From: Anaerorudis cellulosivorans
GTDB lineage: Bacteria > Bacteroidota > Bacteroidia > Bacteroidales > Dysgonomonadaceae
Reading direction: 5' to 3'
NCBI RefSeq assembly: GCF_025943985.1
Contig: NZ_JAPCWE010000003.1
Location: 1-64,000 of the forward strand
Length of the DNA: 64,000 bases
Shown here: positions 46,015-55,120 of the stretch, piece by piece
How the letters are laid out: every line of letters begins with the position of its first letter
Position numbering within the stretch: the stretch's first letter is position 1
Notes under the pieces: model-generated
What the model saw: only the letters and a program-made list of their open reading frames with translations
What the model was told of the DNA's origin: nothing
Database searches by the model: none
Position numbers and translations under genes: made by a program

Positions 46015-46716
46015 ATGAAGAATAGAATCGTTGAATCGTCCATCGTCGCGTTGGGATTGCTTTTGTTGGGACTGTCCATCAGGAGCGGCATCAACGCATT
46101 TTCGCAACGCAACCGCACCGTTACGGTAAAAGGGCTTGCAGAAATAGAAATGCCGGCCGACAAAGTCATCTGGCCTCTCCCTTATAAAGAGGTGGGCAAT
46201 GATTTGCCCTCCCTCTATAACAACCTGAAAATGAAAAATCAAACCATTCTGTCGTTCCTGAAGAGCAAAGGCATAAAAGACGAAGAAATAAGCATCTCTG
46301 CCCCTCAGGTAGTGGATATGCAAGCAGAACGATACAATGTGTCCAAATCTCCCTACCGCTACAACATTACTTCGGTAGTAACGGTAATGTCGGATAATGT
46401 GGATTTGGTGCGCAAACTGATGAGCGAACAGGGCGAACTGCTAAATCAGGGCATTGCCGTAATGGGTGAAGATTATCAACATCAAGTGCAGTTTCTCTTC
46501 ACTAAACTCAACGATATCAAACCCAAAATGATTGAAGAGGCTACCAAAAATGCACGTGCAACTGCCGAAAAATTTGCCAAAGATTCCGGCAGTAAACTCG
46601 GTAAAATACAAAGCGCCAATCAAGGGCAGTTTTCCATTACCGATCGCGATGCCAATACTCCTTACATCAAAAACGTACGGGTAGTGAGCACGGTAAGTTA
46701 TTATTTAAAAGATTAA
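46015..46716 (+). CDS. SIMPL-domain (DUF541) membrane-anchored protein
   Basis: A 233-residue protein with an N-terminal membrane anchor (IVESSIVALGLLLLGLSI). The periplasmic SIMPL domain includes VTVKGLAEIEMPADKVIW near residues 36-53. ATKNARATAEKFAKDSGSKLGKI, near 180-202, is the conserved helix of the family. SIMPL proteins form periplasmic rings and affect envelope stress, without a defined reaction. It sits between pnuT and thiamine pyrophosphokinase, but its own promoter box suggests the link may be only positional. Confidence 0.8.
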   Translation: MKNRIVESSIVALGLLLLGLSIRSGINAFSQRNRTVTVKGLAEIEMPADKVIWPLPYKEVGNDLPSLYNNLKMKNQTILSFLKSKGIKDEEISISAPQVVDMQAERYNVSKSPYRYNITSVVTVMSDNVDLVRKLMSEQGELLNQGIAVMGEDYQHQVQFLFTKLNDIKPKMIEEATKNARATAEKFAKDSGSKLGKIQSANQGQFSITDRDANTPYIKNVRVVSTVSYYLKD

Positions 46717-46789
46717 ATATGCGCATCAAGCTTTTTATTCGAACTTGAATGCTTTATTTGTGATTTTCATACAAAAAAGAAGGATTCTC

Positions 46790-47464
46790 ATGTCCGATTT
46801 TTTTACCTCTCTCATAGGCAATCCCGATGCGGTGATCATTGCAAACGGCAACTACCCCACGCATGAGATACCCCTGTCATACATTGAAAAAGCAACCTAC
46901 ATTGTTTGTTGCGACGGGGCTGCCAACGGTTTTATCGCCCGAGGAGGGCATCCCAACGCCATTGTGGGCGATTGCGATTCCATTTCGGAAGAAAACAAAA
47001 TCCGCTTTGCCGATATCATTCATCCCGACCCCGACCAGTTTACAAACGACCTCACCAAGTCGGTTCAGTTTTGTGTACAACAAGGAATGGAAAACCTGAT
47101 TATTGTTGCTGCAACCGGCAAAAGCGAAGATCACGCATTGGGAAACATCTCCCTCCTGGCCGAATATATGTATTATTCCAACGTGGCCATGATAACCGAT
47201 TACGGCATTATATTCCCCATTCATTCGCCTACTACTTTCCCCAGTTTTCGAGGGCAGCGCATTTCGTTTTTCTGCATCGATCGCACTGAGGTAACCCTAC
47301 ACGGTTTGCGGTATCCACTGGATAAAGCCGTACTCACCAATTGGTGGCAAGGCACACTCAACGAATCGCTTGGCGATGCCTTTTCCATTGAGACGTGGGG
47401 CCGAACACTTGTTTTTTGTGGCCATTACCCTGCTCCCGCTTCACCTGCATCCGCATCGCTATGA
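46790..47464 (+). CDS. thiamine pyrophosphokinase
   Basis: A 224-residue enzyme (Tnr3/ThiN type) converting thiamine to thiamine pyrophosphate. Family motifs: CCDGAANGFIARG near residues 40-52, IVGDCDSIS near 57-65, NDLTKSVQFC near 83-92 and ATGKSEDHALGNISLL near 103-118. The ATG at 46790 follows AGGATT; an upstream in-frame ATG lacks a ribosome site. It completes the salvage route with the TonB receptor and PnuT. Its last 40 bases overlap the end of the MATE gene on the other strand. Confidence 0.93.
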   Translation: MSDFFTSLIGNPDAVIIANGNYPTHEIPLSYIEKATYIVCCDGAANGFIARGGHPNAIVGDCDSISEENKIRFADIIHPDPDQFTNDLTKSVQFCVQQGMENLIIVAATGKSEDHALGNISLLAEYMYYSNVAMITDYGIIFPIHSPTTFPSFRGQRISFFCIDRTEVTLHGLRYPLDKAVLTNWWQGTLNESLGDAFSIETWGRTLVFCGHYPAPASPASASL

Positions 47465-48852
47465 CGGCTCAATTTCTTTTTGTGTTCGATAAATACCTTT
47501 TGCCAATGTCCCGAATTAAAAACAACTATCATCCCGAGACCTTGAACAATATCGGAAGCATTAATACCCAACCATATGCCTTGGTAGCCCAATCCGAGCG
47601 TTAACGCACAAAGGTATGCAAAGGGTATACGGAAAACAAGTTGACCGATAGCATTGATAAGGGTAGCCGTTTTGGTATCGCCGGCACCGTTTAAGGCCTG
47701 CGAAAACACCAGCGAAAAAGCAAGGAAAGGGAAAGTAACGGCAAGATAGCGCAAAAAAGAGCTCCCTACTGTAATTACTTCAGGATGATCATTAAAAATT
47801 CCAACAATAGGCTGCGCAAAAATCAGAAAAAGAATAGCCAACGGAATGGCAATTAACTCGTAATAGATCACGGCTCGCCACGCCGATTTTTTTGCTCGTT
47901 CGGGCTTTCCTGCGCCTAAATTTTGACCCACCAACACTGCGGCAGCACTAGCAAACCCAAAACCGGGCACCATAATGAAAGTACGGAGTCGAGAACCAAT
48001 GCCATAGGCAGCAAGGGTTGCATCGCCAAAAGATGTCACCAAACGCATCAAAAACAGAAACGATATTTCGCGAATAAATACTTGAAGCGAAGCAAAAAAA
48101 CCGATGTTTACAATTCTTCCCATCAAAGATGGCAACGGCTTGAGGTATTTCCACTTGAAATGAAGTGTAGAATGGCCAAATAAAAGATGAAAAAAAAGGT
48201 ACAAAACGCCAAATCCCCGTGTAATTACCGTTGCCACGGCAGAACCGGCAACACCCATGGAAGGGAAAGGCCCATACCCCATAATAAGCAGTGGGTCAAG
48301 AATAATATTAAGAATGTTGGCAACGATTAAGGCATAAAGAGGAGTCTTGGCATCGCCTGAACCTTGCAATGCATTGGTCATGCCTGAAAAAAGAAAAATA
48401 ACAATAGAAAAAGCAAAATTGATTTGAAGGTAATCAGCTGCATATACCAAGACATTGCCCGTGCCGCCAAAAAGTTTCAAGAGGGGTTCTACCAGAAAAA
48501 AAGAAACGATCAACATCAGGATCGACCCCATAACACCGAGGGCAAACGTTTGACCTAAAGCCTTGTCCGACATTTCATAATTTTTTTCTCCCGTAAAATG
48601 AGAAATAAGCGCCATTGTTCCTACACCGATACCCTGCACCAGCATGGTCAATATTGCCATTGTGGTTCCCGCAATAGCGAGCGCTGCAACTTCAACATGT
48701 CCGAGTTTCCCCACGAAAAACAAATCCACGAGGGAGAAAAGATCTTGCAGAGCTCCTCCAATCATCATTGGAGCAGCAAGTTTCCAAATGGAGCCGGAGA
48801 GTTTTCCTTCTACTAACCCTTCCTCAACTTTTCGTTTTCTTTGTTCTTCCAT
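47425..48852 (-). CDS. MATE family efflux transporter
   Basis: A 475-residue protein with twelve helices of the multidrug and toxin extrusion family (DinF/NorM-like). Segments PMMIGGALQDLFSLVDLFFVGKLG and GIGVGTMALISHFTGEKN in the first half are mirrored by VPGFGFASAAAVLVGQNLGAGKPERA in the second. It exports cations or drugs using a sodium or proton gradient; substrate unknown. The chosen ATG gives MEEQRKRKVEEGLVEGKL; longer frames upstream cross the probable promoter region. The C-terminal tail HSDADAGEAGAG is encoded inside the opposing thiamine pyrophosphokinase gene. Confidence 0.9.
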   Translation of the reverse strand: MEEQRKRKVEEGLVEGKLSGSIWKLAAPMMIGGALQDLFSLVDLFFVGKLGHVEVAALAIAGTTMAILTMLVQGIGVGTMALISHFTGEKNYEMSDKALGQTFALGVMGSILMLIVSFFLVEPLLKLFGGTGNVLVYAADYLQINFAFSIVIFLFSGMTNALQGSGDAKTPLYALIVANILNIILDPLLIMGYGPFPSMGVAGSAVATVITRGFGVLYLFFHLLFGHSTLHFKWKYLKPLPSLMGRIVNIGFFASLQVFIREISFLFLMRLVTSFGDATLAAYGIGSRLRTFIMVPGFGFASAAAVLVGQNLGAGKPERAKKSAWRAVIYYELIAIPLAILFLIFAQPIVGIFNDHPEVITVGSSFLRYLAVTFPFLAFSLVFSQALNGAGDTKTATLINAIGQLVFRIPFAYLCALTLGLGYQGIWLGINASDIVQGLGMIVVFNSGHWQKVFIEHKKKLSRHSDADAGEAGAG

Positions 48853-49041
48853 TCTTATGTTTTTATGTCTGATTACTATAGTCGTCCCTTCGCTTCCAAA
48901 ATGCATCCAAATGTATTTCTTCCTTAACAAGGCATCCCAATGCATTATCCATCCCCTCTCTTTCGAGGTAAGTATCAAGCATAATTGACAACGCTCATTG
49001 TTATGCTGTAATTATTACGTATCTACGCTGCGGATACGTAC

Positions 49042-49764
49042 TCAAAACAGTTCTCGTAACACTTCCAGCGATTTCAATGGGGGAAAATCGTATATATGCA
49101 GACGGTAATACACCAACAGATAATCGATAAGGGCATTACGCTCGGCACGCGACATGCGAAAAAGATGCATATTGCTATAGTTGATTCGGCGAAAGACACT
49201 GAGATAAGTGCTTTGTGCTTGAGTAAGGTAATGAGGGTGAGAGGGCATTTGTTGCACAAATATGCCGTTCAGCAAGTCAAAATAAGCCCCCGGGCGGTAA
49301 TCGTCCGGATTGGGGGAAATTCCCAAAAAACGAGTTAGTCCGAACATAAACGCCAGGTGAAAATTGCCGAGCCCCCGGTGCGATTCTTCCAGAACATGCA
49401 CCGACTGTTTGAGGTAATCGAAAAGCAGGTTGCTTTCATGGGTTTCGCGCAACACTTTCGAAAGGAATTCCGACAAAAAAAACGAAATCGACATCTTGGC
49501 CTCGTCCGTGCATATTTCATATAAAGGGAACTCCCTTTCTACTTCTTTCAGCCGCTGAATTTCACGCAAGGGCAGATGCTCTACCTCCATATTCAACAGC
49601 GAGAGAGGGAAAAAATGTGAAGCTTTTACTTTTGACTTTTTCCCGCCGTTTTTCGGCAAGAGATAAGCCATGCGGCCAAAATCACGTGTGAAAACATGGG
49701 CTACGGAAAACATATCGCTGTAACGCGACGTATAGAGAACAAGACCTTGTGTTTTGTATTGCAT
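49042..49764 (-). CDS. recO: DNA repair protein RecO
   Basis: A 240-residue recombination mediator: an N-terminal OB fold (MQYKTQGLVLYTSRYSDMFSVAHVF) and a helical C-terminal domain. It loads RecA with RecR at single-strand gaps. The ATG at 49764 is standard for the family; a -7 box TATTTTTG (minus, 49824-49817) lies upstream, within the rplS terminator region, so recO likely has its own promoter. No zinc-finger cysteines are evident, as in other Bacteroidetes RecO. Confidence 0.93.
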   Translation of the reverse strand: MQYKTQGLVLYTSRYSDMFSVAHVFTRDFGRMAYLLPKNGGKKSKVKASHFFPLSLLNMEVEHLPLREIQRLKEVEREFPLYEICTDEAKMSISFFLSEFLSKVLRETHESNLLFDYLKQSVHVLEESHRGLGNFHLAFMFGLTRFLGISPNPDDYRPGAYFDLLNGIFVQQMPSHPHYLTQAQSTYLSVFRRINYSNMHLFRMSRAERNALIDYLLVYYRLHIYDFPPLKSLEVLRELF

Positions 49765-49824
49765 AGAACCGTTTTCAATCGTCAACTTTAACAGAATAAC
49801 ATACAAACGCAAAGCAAAAATACA

Positions 49825-49854
49825 AAAAACGCCCTGAAAACTTCAGAGCGTTTG
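49825..49854 (-). terminator. intrinsic terminator of rplS
   Basis: On the minus-strand RNA an 11-bp stem (arms 49854-49844 and 49840-49830), with one U.G pair and a 3-base loop, is followed by a T run. It separates rplS from recO. Confidence 0.85.
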
Positions 49855-49875
49855 TTATTTCTTTTAAAAGCCAAA

Positions 49876-50226
49876 TTAAAAAGCTTTCTTTTTGATGCGG
49901 GCTTTCTTTCCGCGAAGCGATCGTAGATAATACAGTTTTGCCCTGCGAACTTTACCTTCGCTGTTCAAAATTATATTTTCAATGAAAGGAGAATTCAATG
50001 GGAAAATACGTTCGACACCAATATTATCGGAAACCTTGCGAACAGTGAAACGCTTGTTGTCGCCATGTCCGGAAATACGGATCACAACGCCGCGATACTG
50101 CTGAATACGTTCCTTGTTCCCTTCTACAATACGATAGGCCACCGTAACGGTATCCCCACTCTTAAATTTAGGAAATTCTTTCTTCTCTCTTGCAAAAGAT
50201 TCTTCCACTACTTTAATTAAATCCAT
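49876..50226 (-). CDS. rplS: 50S ribosomal protein L19
   Basis: A 116-residue ribosomal protein at the 30S-50S interface. Family signatures: FKSGDTVTVAYRIVEGNKERIQ, FTVRKVSDNIGVERIFPLNSPFIENI, and AKLYYLRSLRGKKARIKKKAF at the C-terminus. It is a single-gene unit with a good promoter on the minus strand (50314-50345) and an 11-bp terminator. Confidence 0.98.
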   Translation of the reverse strand: MDLIKVVEESFAREKKEFPKFKSGDTVTVAYRIVEGNKERIQQYRGVVIRISGHGDNKRFTVRKVSDNIGVERIFPLNSPFIENIILNSEGKVRRAKLYYLRSLRGKKARIKKKAF

Positions 50227-50313
50227 AACTGATAAAGCTTTATGTTAATATTTAACGAATAAGAACGCAATATAACGGCGTTTTTTCCCGACAGAGATTG
50301 CGCAAAGCGGTTG

Positions 50314-50345
50314 CAAAGATAGTAATAATTATTCATTCCTTCAAA
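50314..50345 (-). promoter_or_regulatory. rplS promoter
   Basis: Minus-strand TTTG (50345-50342), 20-base spacer, TATCTTTG (50321-50314): a near-perfect Bacteroidetes promoter for the ribosomal protein gene. Confidence 0.75.
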
Positions 50346-50382
50346 AATCAAGTCTTTTTATATTATTTTTCGATTTTCTTCC

Positions 50383-50414
50383 TTTGGCAGCTTACGGAAA
50401 AATGTGTACTTTTG
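50383..50414 (+). promoter_or_regulatory. promoter of the GH3/beta-lactamase gene
   Basis: TTTG at 50383-50386, 20 bases, then TACTTTTG at 50407-50414 (TAnnTTTG), 46 bases before the ATG. Confidence 0.65.
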
Positions 50415-50460
50415 ACACGATCATAAAAACATCACCGGAGACTTCGGAATAAACGTAAAA

Positions 50461-53424
50461 ATGAACAACATTCTTTTCCTGATTTCAGCGTTATTTACTT
50501 TCGTTTCTTTGTACGGATCGTTATACGGCCAGCACCAAACTCATCTGCAGGAGAGAGCCGATAAAGAAAAAATGCAAGCGTGGGTAGATTCGGTTTATAA
50601 AAGCATGAGTTTCGACGAAAAAATAGGGCAACTGTTTATGCCGGTCGTGGAAACCAATAACGGAAATAAACCCAAATTAAACGATTACATTTGCAATCAG
50701 AAAGTAGGGGGACTTTTGCTCAGTAAAGGAACGCTATCGCAACAAGCCGAACTCATCAATTATGCACAAAGCGTAACCAAAATACCTCTTTTTATTGCTG
50801 CAGATGCCGAATGGGGACTTTCGATGCGGTTAAGCGATGCCCCCGATTTTCCCAAGAACATGGTGTTGGGTGCTATTACAAACGATACCTTGCTTTATCT
50901 TTACGGAAAAGAAGTAGCCCGACAATGTCACGAAATGGGCATCCATATCAATTTTGCGCCAACCATTGATGTTAACAGCAATCCGCAAAATCCTGTCATC
51001 GGCATACGTGCCTTTGGTTCCGATCCCGAAAATGTAGCCCGCAAAGGGATTGCCTACGCCAAAGGATTGGAAGACAACGGCGTGATGGCTGTAGCTAAAC
51101 ATTTTCCGGGTCATGGCGATACTTCGGAAGATTCCCATAAAACCCTGCCTACCATCAGGCATTCATCCGAACGGTTGAATGAGGTGGAACTTATACCGTT
51201 CCGTAAATACATCGAAGGCGGTTTATCGGGCATCATGATCGGGCATCTAAATGTTCCGGCATTAAACACAAACGGCACGCCCGCTTCCCTGTCGCCCAAC
51301 ATCGGAGAAAAATTGCTGAAACAAGAAATGGGATTCGGCGGACTGATATTCACTGACGGAATGGCAATGCGTGGAGTAGCCAAACAATCTGATTTGAGTG
51401 TGAAAGCCATTCTGGCCGGCAATGATATCATTCTGGGTGTACCCCATCAGGCAAATGAATTGGAATCGGTTAAGGCAGCCATAGCCAAAGGAATTATCTC
51501 TGAACAGCTGGTGGAGGAAAAAGTGCGTAAAATTCTCTCCTACAAATACATATTGGGAGTGCATAATTTCAAACCCATCGATACGGCAAAAGTGTACGAA
51601 AAGGTAAACACCCCCGGTGCCGAGTGGCTAAAACGCAAACTTTATGATAATGCGGTGACACTGCTGAAAAACAAATCCGACCTCATTCCCATCAACGAGT
51701 TAGATGCCAAAATCATTGCCTCGATAGTCATTGGTGAAACAACACCAAATGAGTTTCAACGGATGTTGAAAAAATACGACAATATACGAACTTTTCAGCT
51801 TTCGGACACAAAAGGACTGGAGGAAATCGAAAAGCAAGTGTCCGATTGTAATCTGCTGATCCTTTCTATTCACGGAGCCCAAAACACAGAAGATGAAACA
51901 TTACAAAAGCTGATAAAAAGCAAAAATACCATTCTCGTTTTTTTTACTTCCCCTTACGAATTAGAGGGATACAAAACCTCCATCGAAAATGCGCAAGCCG
52001 TTGTTCTGGCACAAGACAATAACCCTGCTGCCGCTAAAAGTGCAGCTCAGGGAATTTTTGGAGGGATCCCCCTGAAAGGGAAATTACAAGTATCGGCAGC
52101 GAATTTTCCCCTCAATACAGGGATCGAAACCACCAAAACGAGACTGGCCTATAATCTGCCCGAAGAAGTAGGAATCAGGTCGGAAACATTGGCCGGCATT
52201 GAGGAAATTGCAAGGGAAGGGATAACAAACCGGGCATACCCCGGTTGCCAAATTCTGATCGCCAAGGAGGGTGTGGTGATTTACGAAAAATCGTTCGGAA
52301 AATTTGAATACGGCATAAGTTCAGTTGTTACCGACGAAACGGTTTACGATTTGGCATCGGTTACCAAAGCCACTGCCACCCTTCCGGCAGTGATGAAATT
52401 GTACGACCAAAAAAAGATACAATTGCAGGATCCTCTCCGTAAATTTGTACCCGAAACAAGAGGAAGCAACAAAGCCAACATTACGATACGGGAATTGTTG
52501 TTTCACGAATCGGGAATCGCGCCCTTCATCCCCTATTATACGTCGGCCATCGACAAAAACAGTTACGTCGGACCCTTGTTCGGCAGCAAATCGGAAACCT
52601 ATCCTGCCTACTATGCAGGCGCATGGGGGCGCACCGATTATCGATTTCGTTCCGATTTGATTTCGAATCAATTATCGGATACTTTTGATATGCCGGTGGC
52701 GAAAGATATGTACGCAAGCAAAAAAATGCATGATGTATTGTTGAAAGACATCATCGATACCCAGTTGGGAAGCAGAGGAAAATATACGTACAGTTGTCTC
52801 AACTTCATGCTGCTGAAAGAAGCGATAGAAAACATTTCGGGGGAAGACCTGAATACCTTTGTCCAAGAAAATTTCTATCGTAAACTTGGCGCCTCGACAA
52901 CTACCTTTCAACCCATACGCTATTTATCGATAAACGATATACCTCCCACCGAGAACGATCCTTTTTTCCGCAAACAGCTGGTACGCGGTTATGTTCATGA
53001 TGAGGGAGCTGCACTTTTTGGCGGCATTTCGGGAAACGCCGGACTTTTTTCGAATGCCAACGATATGGCCAAAATATATCAAATGTGGCTAAACGAAGGG
53101 AAATATGGCGGAGAACGCTTCCTCAGCAAAGAAACCGTCCGGTTGTTTACCACGACAAAAAGCAACGTCAGTCGTCGTGGGTTGGGATTCGATAAACCCG
53201 ACCCTCAAAATCCCAAAGCAAGTCCGTGTGGTAAAAAAACGCCATCTTCGGTTTACGGGCATACCGGTTTCACGGGTACCTGTTTTTGGGTTGACCCTGA
53301 AAATCAGTTGATTTATATCTTTTTATCGAACAGAGTTTACCCCTCGCGCACTCCAAACAAACTTTCATCAATGGAAATACGAGAGCGCATTCAAGATGAA
53401 ATCTATAATGCATTTACAAAATAA
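50461..53424 (+). CDS. GH3 N-acetylhexosaminidase (NagZ-like) fused to a serine beta-lactamase-like domain
   Basis: A 987-residue exported two-enzyme protein with signal peptide ending LYGQ. Residues about 45-390 form a GH3 barrel with the NagZ motif KHFPGHGDTSEDSH at 213-226, whose Asp-His pair is characteristic of beta-N-acetylglucosaminidases; the nucleophile Asp is expected in FTDGMAM. A GH3 C-terminal domain follows. From about residue 575 a beta-lactamase/esterase fold begins with the catalytic SVTK (Ser633-Lys636) and YSCLNFMLL (Tyr motif). Such fusions are typical of Bacteroidetes and probably trim peptidoglycan fragments. It lies 30 bases before aroB. Confidence 0.9.
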   Translation: MNNILFLISALFTFVSLYGSLYGQHQTHLQERADKEKMQAWVDSVYKSMSFDEKIGQLFMPVVETNNGNKPKLNDYICNQKVGGLLLSKGTLSQQAELINYAQSVTKIPLFIAADAEWGLSMRLSDAPDFPKNMVLGAITNDTLLYLYGKEVARQCHEMGIHINFAPTIDVNSNPQNPVIGIRAFGSDPENVARKGIAYAKGLEDNGVMAVAKHFPGHGDTSEDSHKTLPTIRHSSERLNEVELIPFRKYIEGGLSGIMIGHLNVPALNTNGTPASLSPNIGEKLLKQEMGFGGLIFTDGMAMRGVAKQSDLSVKAILAGNDIILGVPHQANELESVKAAIAKGIISEQLVEEKVRKILSYKYILGVHNFKPIDTAKVYEKVNTPGAEWLKRKLYDNAVTLLKNKSDLIPINELDAKIIASIVIGETTPNEFQRMLKKYDNIRTFQLSDTKGLEEIEKQVSDCNLLILSIHGAQNTEDETLQKLIKSKNTILVFFTSPYELEGYKTSIENAQAVVLAQDNNPAAAKSAAQGIFGGIPLKGKLQVSAANFPLNTGIETTKTRLAYNLPEEVGIRSETLAGIEEIAREGITNRAYPGCQILIAKEGVVIYEKSFGKFEYGISSVVTDETVYDLASVTKATATLPAVMKLYDQKKIQLQDPLRKFVPETRGSNKANITIRELLFHESGIAPFIPYYTSAIDKNSYVGPLFGSKSETYPAYYAGAWGRTDYRFRSDLISNQLSDTFDMPVAKDMYASKKMHDVLLKDIIDTQLGSRGKYTYSCLNFMLLKEAIENISGEDLNTFVQENFYRKLGASTTTFQPIRYLSINDIPPTENDPFFRKQLVRGYVHDEGAALFGGISGNAGLFSNANDMAKIYQMWLNEGKYGGERFLSKETVRLFTTTKSNVSRRGLGFDKPDPQNPKASPCGKKTPSSVYGHTGFTGTCFWVDPENQLIYIFLSNRVYPSRTPNKLSSMEIRERIQDEIYNAFTK

Positions 53425-53454
53425 CTACCAAATCTATCATTTACACGTACTCAT

Positions 53455-54510
53455 ATGCAAGAGATCATAAAAAGCAACCATATTAGAAACGACTTGGAAA
53501 AAGTGGTGCATAACATTCATCACGACAAACGTTTTGTTCTCACCGATGACCACACCTCAACGTATTGTTTTCCGCTGATAGCTTCTTCGGAATTGATCCG
53601 GACAGCCAAACATATCGTGATTCCGGCCGACGACACCAATAAAAATATTGAAAATCTTTCGTGGGTGTGGAGAAATCTCACCGAAAACAGCGCCACACGC
53701 CACTCACTGCTTATTAACCTGGGAGGAGGAATGGTTACCGATTTGGGCGGTTTCGCTGCAGCAACATTCAAGCGAGGGATCAAATATATCAACATCCCCA
53801 CCACGCTTTTGGGTGCCGTAGATGCTGCGGTGGGAGGAAAAACGGGAATCAATTTTGAAGGGTATAAAAACGAAATTGGTGCATTCTATCCGGCGGAATA
53901 TGTCCTTATCTCGTCAGAATTTTTCCGAACTCTCGACAAAGAAGACCTCCTTTCCGGCTTTGCAGAGATGCTCAAGCATTCTCTCATCCACTCACAAACG
54001 GATTGGGAAAAACTATTGTCATTTCCTTTCGATCCCGTTGATTTTGAAGAACTAAACGAACTGGTTTTCCGCTCGGTTTCCATCAAGGAACATATCGTTG
54101 AAAAAGATCCTTACGAAAAAGATATCCGCAAAGCGCTGAATCTTGGACATACCATTGGTCATGCTTTTGAAAGCTTTGCCATCGACAATAAAAAACCGGT
54201 ACTACACGGCTATGCCGTTGCGTGGGGACTGATAGCAGAACTTTATCTTTCACATCGTCTTTGCGATTTTCCAAAAGACAAATTGCTAAAAACCATTCAT
54301 TTTATCGAAAAAAATTACGGAGCTTTCCCGATCACGTGCGACGACTACGAAACGCTCTATGAAATTATGACCCACGACAAGAAAAACGAAGGAGAGGTCA
54401 TTAATTTTACCCTCCTGTCGGATATCGGCAATGTAAAAATCAATCAGACTCCCGACAAAAAACTGATTTACGAAGCGCTCGATTTTTATCGCGATTCGGT
54501 AGGTTTATGA
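53455..54510 (+). CDS. aroB: 3-dehydroquinate synthase
   Basis: A 351-residue NAD- and metal-dependent enzyme of the shikimate pathway converting DAHP to dehydroquinate. NLGGGMVTDLGGFAAATFKRGI (near residues 82-104) and TLLGAVDAAVGGKTGINF bind the nucleotide and substrate. Metal ligands include the His residues of NLGHTIGHAFE (near 223-233) and LHGYAVAWG. It follows the GH3 gene and converges on engB with a 7-base gap. Confidence 0.96.
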   Translation: MQEIIKSNHIRNDLEKVVHNIHHDKRFVLTDDHTSTYCFPLIASSELIRTAKHIVIPADDTNKNIENLSWVWRNLTENSATRHSLLINLGGGMVTDLGGFAAATFKRGIKYINIPTTLLGAVDAAVGGKTGINFEGYKNEIGAFYPAEYVLISSEFFRTLDKEDLLSGFAEMLKHSLIHSQTDWEKLLSFPFDPVDFEELNELVFRSVSIKEHIVEKDPYEKDIRKALNLGHTIGHAFESFAIDNKKPVLHGYAVAWGLIAELYLSHRLCDFPKDKLLKTIHFIEKNYGAFPITCDDYETLYEIMTHDKKNEGEVINFTLLSDIGNVKINQTPDKKLIYEALDFYRDSVGL

Positions 54511-54517
54511 AATTTTG

Positions 54518-55117
54518 TTATTTCAAACTCCTGTTGATCTGTTCAATATAATCCAACAACTCATCGCGACCTGTTCCTTTTGCTGAAGAAGTAACAAAAA
54601 TGGGTGGCAACTCTTCCCACGATTCATAAAGCGTCTGCTTGTACTGTTCGATTTGATGTTGCAGTTTAGTCGCACTCAATTTATCGGATTTGGTAAAAAC
54701 AAGAGCAAACGGGATGCCGTTTTCGCCCAACCACTCAATGAATGCCAAATCGATTTTTTGAGGTTCATGCCTGCTGTCCACTAATACGAAAAGAAGCGTC
54801 ATTTGAGTACGACACAGCACATATTCCTCGATTCTTTTTTTTAACCGATCACGCTCTTTTTTTCCTCTTCGTGCATAACCATAACCAGGCAAATCCACCA
54901 AATACCATTCGTTATTAATGAGGAAATGATTGATGAGCAATGTTTTTCCCGGAGTTGAAGAGGTCATGGCAAGTGATTTGCGATTCGTGAGCAGATTAAT
55001 CAACGAAGATTTTCCCACATTGGAACGTCCTATAAAAGCATATTCGGGCTTGTCATCTTGCGGACATTGCCGATAATCGATATTGCTGACTATAAATTGA
55101 GCATCATGAATAACCAT
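54518..55117 (-). CDS. engB: ribosome biogenesis GTPase EngB (YsxC/YihA)
   Basis: A 199-residue small GTPase needed for 50S assembly. G1 [12 protein letters not shown] near residues 31-42, G3 DLPGYGYA near 74-81, G4 TKSDK near 140, and G5 SSAKGTG near 175. The start follows the family's [14 protein letters not shown]. It is the downstream partner of the symporter gene, 3 bases after its stop. Confidence 0.96.
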   Translation of the reverse strand: MVIHDAQFIVSNIDYRQCPQDDKPEYAFIGRSNVGKSSLINLLTNRKSLAMTSSTPGKTLLINHFLINNEWYLVDLPGYGYARRGKKERDRLKKRIEEYVLCRTQMTLLFVLVDSRHEPQKIDLAFIEWLGENGIPFALVFTKSDKLSATKLQHQIEQYKQTLYESWEELPPIFVTSSAKGTGRDELLDYIEQINRSLK

Positions 55118-55120
55118 AGA

